DNA from: a virus
Virus record (IMG/VR): IMGVR_UViG_3300017760_000066
Location: 1-26,644 of that record
Reading direction: 5' to 3' (one strand)
DNA length: 26,644 bases
Both the position numbers and the translations under genes were made by a program. Below the pieces are notes generated by a model, which ran no database searches, was not told the origin of the DNA, and saw only the letters and a program-made list of their open reading frames with translations. Shown here piece by piece: positions 6,049 through 11,373 of this stretch (position 1 is the stretch's first letter; every line of letters starts with the position of its first letter).

Positions 6049-6362
6049 CAACGGTCGTAAAGTATACTCTCCATGTGATATGCTTGATCTTCTCTCACTC
6101 TTTCAGTCAAAATGCCTGATTCGTTTTGTATTACATGCACCAATTCATGCAATAAAGTAGTAATATAGTCCGATTCGTTCAAGTTTTTATCAATCTGTAT
6201 AAATTGCTCATTTCCATTTGTTTCGGTGAACCCTAGGGCATTTTCGCAACTAAGATCGGTGTGAAATACCTCAACATCACTTTGGATAGGATATTGTGAT
6301 GTGAAGAAGTCAAAAACGTCCTGTGTAGGATAGTTCATTGATCTGCCGGAAGTGAATAACAT
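6009..6362 (-). CDS. HExxH zinc metallopeptidase-like protein
   Basis: Residues 72-76 (HELVH) are the zincin motif HExxH: two His ligands and the catalytic Glu. A following ERVREDQAYHMES segment offers E91 as a third ligand, as in gluzincin or SprT-like proteins. The protein has 117 residues, short but sufficient for a minimal domain, and no signal peptide, so it would act in the cytoplasm. The substrate is unknown; candidates are host regulators or virion precursors. Its start overlaps the stop of the upstream gene by one base (TGATG). Confidence 0.78.
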   Translation of the reverse strand: MLFTSGRSMNYPTQDVFDFFTSQYPIQSDVEVFHTDLSCENALGFTETNGNEQFIQIDKNLNESDYITTLLHELVHVIQNESGILTERVREDQAYHMESILYDRWCDSRQSGLAPVA

Positions 6363-6532
6363 CAGTTTGCGGGTTCTGGGAACTTGATTGCTTTAAGAAT
6401 CTCTTGATAGTCTCTGGTTTCGATCTCATCAAAGTCATATTCCTGTTGCTCTAAGCAATAGGTGATAAGATCGATTTGATCAGGTGAGAGTGTAACTTTG
6501 AGCATTGACTTGGATAGGGTTGACTCCATCAT
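6362..6532 (-). CDS. Small acidic helical protein (56 aa)
   Basis: The start at 6532 (MMESTLSKSMLKVTLSPDQI) forms an ATGA overlap with an upstream frame; an ATG at 6580 would add 16 residues. The downstream stop overlaps the metallopeptidase start by TGATG. The sequence resembles a small helical regulator-like fold, with the segment IDLITYCLEQQEYDFDEIET. No family was recognised. Confidence 0.62.
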   Translation of the reverse strand: MMESTLSKSMLKVTLSPDQIDLITYCLEQQEYDFDEIETRDYQEILKAIKFPEPAN

Positions 6533-6729
6533 TTTAGCATAGATTTCTCTTTTTTGCATATTGCACGGATGTAAGTCCATGCCGTTGAGTGATTACGAAA
6601 TCTCCTCATTGCGTTCTTTGTTCCTAACTCCGTCAGAGCAACATACATCGACTTCTTGATAGGCATCGCGACATGATTGCCGCACTTGCATACTATCGGG
6701 GGATGTGGGTCCAGGATTTGAGGGTTCAA
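6529..6729 (-). CDS. Alternative ORF with CxC (66 aa), competes with 6593-6763
   Basis: The ORF reads MNPQILDPHPPIVCKCGNHV and ends MLK, with its TGA overlapping the ATG of the 56-residue gene as ATGA. The CKCGNH segment is the only distinctive part. It overlaps the frame at 6593-6763 for 137 bases, so probably only one of the two is a gene. The ATGA junction favours this one, while the upstream overlap favours the other. Confidence 0.35.
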   Translation of the reverse strand: MNPQILDPHPPIVCKCGNHVAMPIKKSMYVALTELGTKNAMRRFRNHSTAWTYIRAICKKEKSMLK

Positions 6730-6763
6730 GGAGATCGTAGAGATATTGTTTAATTAGTGACAT
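6593..6763 (-). CDS. Small hydrophilic protein (56 aa), alternative frame
   Basis: The start at 6763 (MSLIKQYLYDLLEPSNPGPT) overlaps the end of the upstream 59-residue gene by 14 bases, in the style of the other genes here. The C-terminal half is charged and holds three Cys. It conflicts with 6529-6729. I prefer this frame slightly because of its upstream junction and its ordinary amino-acid composition. Confidence 0.48.
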   Translation of the reverse strand: MSLIKQYLYDLLEPSNPGPTSPDSMQVRQSCRDAYQEVDVCCSDGVRNKERNEEIS

Positions 6764-6929
6764 ATGTTTGCTTGATTGCATCAGTTTTGAAGCGTCGGCA
6801 TAACTTGAATAGGAGTTTCAAGTCATCCTCAATCACATATCGAAACGAGTCAGATTCGATGATGAACTTACCATCTTCCATCCAGATTTGTGGGAGTTGT
6901 TTCTTGTAGATTGGGAAGTCAGTTGGCAT
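6750..6929 (-). CDS. Small protein, function unknown (59 aa)
   Basis: Translation from ATG at 6929 gives MPTDFPIYKKQLPQIWMEDG and ends TYVTN. It has a short strand region (KFIIESDSFRYVIEDD) and then a basic helix (LKLLFKLCRRFK). It starts 70 bases after the stop at 7000; this gap contains a T-rich stretch but no clear promoter or hairpin. Confidence 0.58.
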   Translation of the reverse strand: MPTDFPIYKKQLPQIWMEDGKFIIESDSFRYVIEDDLKLLFKLCRRFKTDAIKQTYVTN

Positions 6930-6999
6930 GATGTTAGATAAGAAAAAAAGATTTGGAGGGTCTTACGCTTAATACTGTGCAGCCCTCAGTGTTACTTAA

Positions 7000-7272
7000 T
7001 CACCCAACACACGCCATGGGAGAATACTCATCGCGAGGCATTTTGTCAAAGTTGAAACCAGTGACCTCAGCACCTTTGGCAATACGTGAAGCAATCTCAT
7101 GTTTGAAGTCAATAGCACCAATAGTGCTGTATGAGTTCTGGTTACTGCCACGGAAATAAACACGTTTGACGAAACGGCGAACGGTAACTTTCATTCCTTT
7201 GATGTCATCAGACTCAGCGATGAATGCCTCAGGGAAGAAATCAACGACGACGGCGGAATTTGTGAGTTGCAT
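7000..7272 (-). CDS. Conserved small cyanophage protein (90 aa)
   Basis: The ORF starts MQLTNSAVVVDFFPEAFIAE and has a basic beta-rich centre (MKVTVRRFVKRVYFRGSNQN), which could bind nucleic acid. The promoter copy at 7284-7355 begins RNA about 18 bases before its ATG. It shows no visible similarity to the 115-residue gene behind the other copy. Function unknown. Confidence 0.68.
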   Translation of the reverse strand: MQLTNSAVVVDFFPEAFIAESDDIKGMKVTVRRFVKRVYFRGSNQNSYSTIGAIDFKHEIASRIAKGAEVTGFNFDKMPRDEYSPMACVG

Positions 7273-7283
7273 GTGATGCGTTT

Positions 7284-7355
7284 CTTTGACTCTTTAATAA
7301 TACACGATTTTGACCCCTGTGGGGGGATCAGTGGACACCTTGCCGACTGTCACAC
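7284..7355 (-). promoter_or_regulatory. Duplicated promoter block, copy 2
   Basis: It has the same 24-base element as 5976-5999 (here 7284-7307, -10-like TATTAT at 7302-7297) and the same upstream GTGTGACAGTCG (7355 to 7344), 36 bases away. A stem-loop lies between them: TGACCCC at 7311-7317 pairs with GGGG-A-TCA at 7323-7330 with one bulged A. The TGA of GTGTGACAG is the stop codon of the upstream 46-residue gene. Confidence 0.6.
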
Positions 7356-7490
7356 GATAGGATTTACTCCTATCACTTTGGCGGTAGGATTTCGTGCCAA
7401 AGCTGTTTCTTTGGCGTCCTTATGACTGGTGGCATGTACTTCCTCTTTGAAGATTGTGCCGCCAACGTATAACTTTACTTCCCATTTCAT
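7350..7490 (-). CDS. Small conserved cyanophage protein (46 aa)
   Basis: The ORF begins MKWEVKLYVGGTIFKEEVHA and continues ATSHKDAKETALARNPTAKV. I recognise it as a small cyanophage protein with one beta hairpin, a helix and a final strand. Its start overlaps the stop of the upstream gene by ATGA. Its TGA stop lies inside the regulatory element GTGTGACAG. Function unknown. Confidence 0.78.
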   Translation of the reverse strand: MKWEVKLYVGGTIFKEEVHATSHKDAKETALARNPTAKVIGVNPIV

Positions 7491-7693
7491 GATCCATGAT
7501 TCTCCATGAACTCATCCAAAGTATAACCTTCATCAGTTGATGTTTCTTCGATTAGTTCCTCAATAGTGAGTGATTCCATGTCTTTTCGATATTCCTCCGG
7601 TGTTGGATCTTGTGGGTCATAGTCATCATGGCAGAGATACTCCCACTCATGAACAAGGGCATCAATCAGTTGTTCTTTGGTGTACTCAGACAT
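7487..7693 (-). CDS. Conserved small acidic cyanophage protein (68 aa)
   Basis: The start at 7693 (MSEYTKEQLIDALVHEWEYL) is chosen because it gives an 8-base overlap with the ligase-like gene; longer versions would lie inside that gene. The motif HEWEYLCHDDYDPQDPTPEE is familiar from cyanophage hypothetical proteins. It is strongly acidic and helical, so it could mimic DNA or bind a host protein, but this is speculation. Confidence 0.75.
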   Translation of the reverse strand: MSEYTKEQLIDALVHEWEYLCHDDYDPQDPTPEEYRKDMESLTIEELIEETSTDEGYTLDEFMENHGS

Positions 7694-8591
7694 TGGCAAA
7701 TTTGTCGTTGTTGAAATTAGCACGAGAGAATTGGAAGCGATCAACGAGTTTGAACACACCAAACTGATTCACCATGACATAACCCTCACCACGACATTGA
7801 CGACCGTCAACATATGCTTTTGGACCATTGTTGCGGCATTGCATCAGCATATCCATCTTGATTGATGCAACTAACTGCCACAAACGCAGAGTATTTACAT
7901 CAACCTGATTTGCATGTGCAAGGGCATCAAGTGTAATGTCGTCGATGTTAAGACCTGACCGAATGATGCCATTGAATTGTTTTTGAAGAGATGCAGAGTC
8001 CTTAGAATCCAAGAACTCACACGTGGTAGACATTTGACGTGCAAATGCAACCTTATGACTGCGTTGTGTCTGCTGTACCCAACACTTAGGATGGACCCAT
8101 TTGACTTGATCGCTGTCTTTGTATGGAAGATATTGCAGAGGGTGAGCAACAGCATCACGCAGATCTTTGTCTGCTGTGTAGATTGTATGCGGTGCAATAA
8201 TGATAGTCTGATCGATTACATCGTCAAAAACGTAAGTAATCGTATTGGGAGTATATGTGTCGTCTCCTCCAATGCCAATGAAATCACCTTGAAGAATGCG
8301 ATTTGTTCGTGGAAGATTAGCAAAACAAGCATGGAGAATGATTGCTACCTCACCAGAATGATTCTGGTCGATCTCATCATGCGAGTGATTGATCTTGATC
8401 TTGACTTTGTTGAATACAGACTTTGTGCCAACAAAGAACTTGCCGTTAGCAGGATTAGTGCCCCAAACAATAGCAGGAGCGCCATCAATCTTGACTGATA
8501 GATGGTTATCTTCTGATGTTAACCAATCAAGCGCAGACAAGTCACCCGTCAAAATAGAATCTTCGGGGTGTTGGAGATGTGTGTTTTTCAT
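7686..8591 (-). CDS. KxDG nucleotidyltransferase/ligase-like protein (301 aa)
   Basis: The start at 8591 (MKNTHLQHPEDSILTGDLSA) is set by a promoter whose predicted start coincides with this ATG. Motifs of covalent nucleotidyltransferases (RNA/DNA ligases, capping enzymes) are visible in order: K34-I-D-G37 as motif I (adenylated Lys), GEGYVMV around residue 269 as motif IV, and FKLVDR near residue 281 as motif V. It looks like a conserved cyanophage family of unknown function. The ligase activity is inferred from motifs only. It lies downstream of the helicase and nuclease-like genes, so repair of nucleic-acid ends is a reasonable idea. Confidence 0.65.
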   Translation of the reverse strand: MKNTHLQHPEDSILTGDLSALDWLTSEDNHLSVKIDGAPAIVWGTNPANGKFFVGTKSVFNKVKIKINHSHDEIDQNHSGEVAIILHACFANLPRTNRILQGDFIGIGGDDTYTPNTITYVFDDVIDQTIIIAPHTIYTADKDLRDAVAHPLQYLPYKDSDQVKWVHPKCWVQQTQRSHKVAFARQMSTTCEFLDSKDSASLQKQFNGIIRSGLNIDDITLDALAHANQVDVNTLRLWQLVASIKMDMLMQCRNNGPKAYVDGRQCRGEGYVMVNQFGVFKLVDRFQFSRANFNNDKFANV

Positions 8592-8597
8592 ACTGTT

Positions 8598-8626
8598 AGT
8601 ATGGCACGAAATGGGGTGAAAGTCAA
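8598..8626 (-). promoter_or_regulatory. Extended -10 promoter TTGACT-N17-CATACT
   Basis: Minus-strand TTGACT (8626 to 8621), a 17-base spacer ending in TGC, and CATACT (8603 to 8598). The gene's ATG follows as AACAGTATG, seven bases beyond the -10 box, exactly as at 4827-4855. The mRNA is therefore predicted to be leaderless. Confidence 0.7.
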
Positions 8627-8640
8627 GCGATGGTGTCCAC

Positions 8641-9327
8641 TTAGACAACTGGCATAGGGGTGAGGTTGATTGGGTTAATTGTATTGTAGTCTACTTTATT
8701 CTTCTGCTCAGTCACATTCTCAATGTCAAAGTATAGATCCATTGTCTCAACGGTGCCACTGTATTGGCATTCGAGAACATCATCCAATTTGGTACGATTC
8801 TTGGCACCAATCACATTATCAAACCCAACAACATCTCCTGCTGTGTTGAATCGTGGTGCAATACGTGGGAGAACACTAACGAATAGAATCTTCTCGATGG
8901 GTCTACAACCATCCGAGACAGGAGCATAATAGAGTCGTGCTGCCTCACCAATCGTAGTATTTGCATAATTCTTGATATTTTTGTTCACGTTGCTGTTGAT
9001 AGCCTTGGCAAGAATTGCCACCTTCATGTTATCATCAGCATCAAATCCTACGATGTCAATATCAAATGTGCCACCGAAGGCATCTTCTTTCAGTTGATAT
9101 TCAAACTCCCAACGATACTCTGCCATCTCAGGATTAGCATTGAGAATCTCATTTAGCAATGCTTTATGCAATTCATCAGTGCGCTTGCTGCTGCGAACGT
9201 TCTGGAATGAAGTAGTTAGAAACTCGGTGAGGAAGGGCATCGGTGTTTTGTTCGTTGGTACTATCATAGCAGCACCCTCACCCTGTTGCATGGGTAAGGG
9301 CTCCGGTTTGCGGATTGGCACAGTCAT
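8641..9327 (-). CDS. Possible PD-(D/E)XK-like protein beside helicase (228 aa)
   Basis: A long charged N-terminus leads to YRWEFEYQLKEDAFGGTFDI, then DIVGFDADDN and AILAKAINSNVNKN. The order acidic residue, FDIDI (D89/D91), then a strand ending in xAK (K108) resembles the core of restriction-type PD-(D/E)XK nucleases. The acid two residues before K108 is a leucine here, so catalysis may be lost or the fold misread. It overlaps the helicase stop by ATGA, so both are probably made from one mRNA. Confidence 0.5.
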   Translation of the reverse strand: MTVPIRKPEPLPMQQGEGAAMIVPTNKTPMPFLTEFLTTSFQNVRSSKRTDELHKALLNEILNANPEMAEYRWEFEYQLKEDAFGGTFDIDIVGFDADDNMKVAILAKAINSNVNKNIKNYANTTIGEAARLYYAPVSDGCRPIEKILFVSVLPRIAPRFNTAGDVVGFDNVIGAKNRTKLDDVLECQYSGTVETMDLYFDIENVTEQKNKVDYNTINPINLTPMPVV

Positions 9328-10532
9328 CGACGCACCACACTATCAAGCATCTCACCTTTCTCGAAGACGGTGTTAACAACTGACTGCAATGCTCGCTCGG
9401 TAGCAACACCAACCTGAGAATATACAGGCACGACACACAAACCAAACGTCTTAGATTCGTTGCCTGTACGCAATACACGACCGATAGTCTGTGTCATCTC
9501 AATCACGTTCATGTTGCGAAGGAAGATGACAGTTTCCAGTTCGCTGACGTTGATACCCTCAGAGAGAATAGAACGATGCAGAACAACAAACTTTTTCTCA
9601 GGATCGCGACCCCAAGCATTCAACGTCTCGAAGAATACCTCGCGATTGACTTTCTTACCATCGATGACTGCACCCGTCTTGGATGTGATGTAAAGGCATG
9701 AATAACCACGGACACCAAGATCTTTGGCAAAGTCAGTGTGTGCCATCAAGTTGATGAGTTGACGTGAAGTCTTGACACATACTAGAATCTTCTTGGTGTC
9801 AGTCTCATCAATTGTATCCATCACGTTTTCTGAATCAGTCTCGCATGAAATCATTCGGGAGTTCTTGTGAATATCAAACATCTTTGCTTGAATACGAGGA
9901 GGGATGATGTATCCACCTTCTACCAACTCAGGAGCAGAAACACGGGCAATGATTTGACCATAGACTGCCTCATCATTCATGCCTGGTTTATTGATAGTGA
10001 TCGAAGTCTTACGTGTGGCTGTGAAGAAGTAGCAACGATCTGCCTCGTAAGAGAAGAACTCAGTGGGAGGAAAAAAGTTACGCTTGACGCTATTGTGTGC
10101 CTCGTCAAAGTATATTGTGTTGACCTCAATGTCTGCCTCCATGATACGATGGAGAGAATTGTAGGTGGTGAAGATGATGACGTTCTCACCCATACTACGG
10201 GCGCAACCTGCATACAGATGAATCTTATCTGCCTTAGTGGTGCTAGTGTAGCGTGTTTCACCACTGTGAACGTGCATCACATGCAGATATGGGTCACTGT
10301 TGTTAGGATCAATGACCTCCATAAACTCGCTGCAAAGTTGTTCAGCAAGAAGAATACGAGGAGCAACAACAACTGTGGTGGTGCCGTTGTTGATACTATC
10401 CAGACAATTCTTGGTGTCTGTGATCATGCACATTGTCTTACCACCGCCAGTGGGGACAATCACTTGTCCTTTGTCATAGGAACCCATACGATTGACAATA
10501 CGTTGCTGATGGGGACGCAGTTGCATGAACAT
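9324..10532 (-). CDS. SF2 DEAH-type helicase (about 400 aa)
   Basis: Helicase motifs appear in order: Walker A PTGGGKT (residues 27-33), DEAH (143-146), TAT (171-173), SEGINVSE (motif V, near 324-331) and QTIGRVLR (motif VI, 348-355). The N-terminal LRPHQQRIVNRM is the Q-like region found in the UvsW/type I-III restriction helicase groups. The start may be 10532 or 10526 (MQLRP), only 9-15 bases from the predicted RNA start. It probably remodels recombination or replication intermediates, perhaps with the 228-residue neighbour. The length is short for UvsW. Confidence 0.85.
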   Translation of the reverse strand: MFMQLRPHQQRIVNRMGSYDKGQVIVPTGGGKTMCMITDTKNCLDSINNGTTTVVVAPRILLAEQLCSEFMEVIDPNNSDPYLHVMHVHSGETRYTSTTKADKIHLYAGCARSMGENVIIFTTYNSLHRIMEADIEVNTIYFDEAHNSVKRNFFPPTEFFSYEADRCYFFTATRKTSITINKPGMNDEAVYGQIIARVSAPELVEGGYIIPPRIQAKMFDIHKNSRMISCETDSENVMDTIDETDTKKILVCVKTSRQLINLMAHTDFAKDLGVRGYSCLYITSKTGAVIDGKKVNREVFFETLNAWGRDPEKKFVVLHRSILSEGINVSELETVIFLRNMNVIEMTQTIGRVLRTGNESKTFGLCVVPVYSQVGVATERALQSVVNTVFEKGEMLDSVVRR

Positions 10533-10547
10533 CTCTGATATGAATAT

Positions 10548-10576
10548 AGTATGGCATGAAAAAAGCGCCCTGTCAA
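10548..10576 (-). promoter_or_regulatory. Promoter TTGACA-N17-CATACT with -35 in hairpin loop
   Basis: Minus-strand TTGACA (10576 to 10571) and CATACT (10553 to 10548) are 17 bases apart with TGC before the -10. The -35 hexamer is exactly the loop between the arms AGCGCCC (10564-10570) and GGACGCT (10577-10583), which pair with one mismatch. It drives the helicase and nuclease-like genes with a leader of only 9-15 bases. Confidence 0.75.
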
Positions 10577-10646
10577 GGACGCTGTGACACTTCTAAAATT
10601 GTCTTAGAGATATCAGCACACCGATACCAAAGGTATCTATGCAATT

Positions 10647-10811
10647 TTACATCATTGCTAGTGTTTCTTGTTGCTTTAAGTAAAGTTTGACCCAACATCG
10701 TGCCATATTCTTTACAAGTTCAATATCTTCCATCTTTTCAATATCACGTGAGATCTTCTCGTATTGAAAACTCTTAGATGGTTTATCTAAGGTGATATCA
10801 TCAGGATTCAT
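10647..10811 (-). CDS. Small conserved helical protein (54 aa)
   Basis: The start at 10811 (MNPDDITLDKPSKSFQYEKI) is preferred to longer versions, which would lie inside the next gene. The C-terminal helix DIELVKNMARCWVKLYLKQQ resembles short cyanophage and cyanobacterial proteins of unknown function. It is the last gene before the helicase promoter region; 10577-10646 holds no other feature that I can support. Confidence 0.65.
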   Translation of the reverse strand: MNPDDITLDKPSKSFQYEKISRDIEKMEDIELVKNMARCWVKLYLKQQETLAMM

Positions 10812-10833
10812 GAGATTAGTCCTCTGTTCATAA

Positions 10834-11004
10834 TTATGTATCCTCTTTCGTACCGTAATCATATAGAATCTCAATCTTCTTCCATTTATGTGTTCTATTG
10901 CATCCAGTAAGGTGTTTAACCTCACCATCAAGGACATGTGCAATATTGCTCAGTTGCATATCCATCATCATTGCTGATGTCTTTGGATCAAGTTTCTTTG
11001 GCAT
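10834..11004 (-). CDS. Small protein, function unknown (56 aa)
   Basis: The start at 11004 (MPKKLDPKTSAMMMDMQLSN) follows from its 17-base overlap with the upstream gene. The basic C-terminal half (CNRTHKWKKIEILYDYG) could bind nucleic acid. No family was recognised. Confidence 0.6.
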   Translation of the reverse strand: MPKKLDPKTSAMMMDMQLSNIAHVLDGEVKHLTGCNRTHKWKKIEILYDYGTKEDT

Positions 11005-11152
11005 CTTTCTTAGTAATAAAATAAAGTTTATAATACTTACGTTTAAGTAAGTCAATTAGTTCTTTGTCTTCCTGTTCATTGAGGAGATTTAATAATTGGG
11101 AACATCCTTCAAGTTCAGAGATGAGACGTAGATAGTTAACAGGATCATTCAT
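10988..11152 (-). CDS. Small helical protein (54 aa)
   Basis: Translation gives MNDPVNYLRLISELEGCSQL and ends TKKDAKET. It is helical and leucine-rich with one Cys, and the C-terminal half is basic. The promoter at 11180-11208 gives a leader of about 20 bases; a second ATG lies four bases downstream in another frame. No family recognised. Confidence 0.6.
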   Translation of the reverse strand: MNDPVNYLRLISELEGCSQLLNLLNEQEDKELIDLLKRKYYKLYFITKKDAKET

Positions 11153-11179
11153 AGGATTCTCATCACCCTCAACAAACAG

Positions 11180-11208
11180 AGTCTACATATAAATTCGAAT
11201 TTTGTCAA
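11180..11208 (-). promoter_or_regulatory. Sigma70-type promoter TTGACA-N17-TAGACT
   Basis: Minus-strand TTGACA (11208 to 11203) and TAGACT (11185 to 11180) are 17 bases apart. The TGA in the -35 box is the stop codon of the 36-residue ORF at 11205-11315. The promoter would drive the three small genes down to 10647. Confidence 0.7.
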
Positions 11209-11315
11209 GTAACAAGGAAGTCACACGGACTCCCCAGTTCATAAATGCCATGAATGATACAATGAACAATAGTTTTTGATTTACAGTCAAAGAGGTAATT
11301 GTGTACTCCACACAT
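11205..11315 (-). CDS. Short Cys-rich ORF (36 aa)
   Basis: ATG at 11315 directly follows the terminator hairpin. The product starts MCGVHNYLFDCKSKTIVHCI and ends CDFLVT, with four Cys and three His. Its stop is the TGA of the downstream -35 box. Cys at positions 2, 11, 19 and 31 could bind a metal, but the ORF is short and has no clear ribosome site, so it may not be expressed. Confidence 0.38.
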   Translation of the reverse strand: MCGVHNYLFDCKSKTIVHCIIHGIYELGSPCDFLVT

Positions 11316-11319
11316 TATA

Positions 11320-11350
11320 AGACCCCACACAGGCGATCTGAGCGGGGTCT
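11320..11350 (-). terminator. Terminator-like hairpin after the plastocyanin-type fibre gene
   Basis: AGACCCC (11320-11326) and GGGGTCT (11344-11350) form a 7-bp GC-rich stem around a 17-base loop, 23 bases after the fibre gene stop in transcription direction. The T-tract is short (TCTTATAAT), so termination may be partial. Confidence 0.65.
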
Positions 11351-11373
11351 GGTGCAGTTATTTGATTGTCACA

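Noticed and set aside
6930-6999. Possible terminator or promoter in the 70-base gap
   Set aside because: There is a T-rich stretch on the minus strand, but no stem of convincing length before it, and the -10-like TATTAA has no -35 at the right distance.
7977-8498. Plus-strand frame of 173 residues opposite the ligase-like gene
   Set aside because: It is a chance open frame antisense to the KxDG protein, without start signals.
9867-10538. Long plus-strand frame (223 residues) opposite the helicase
   Set aside because: It is antisense to a helicase with complete motifs and has no recognisable domain. All supported genes are on the minus strand.
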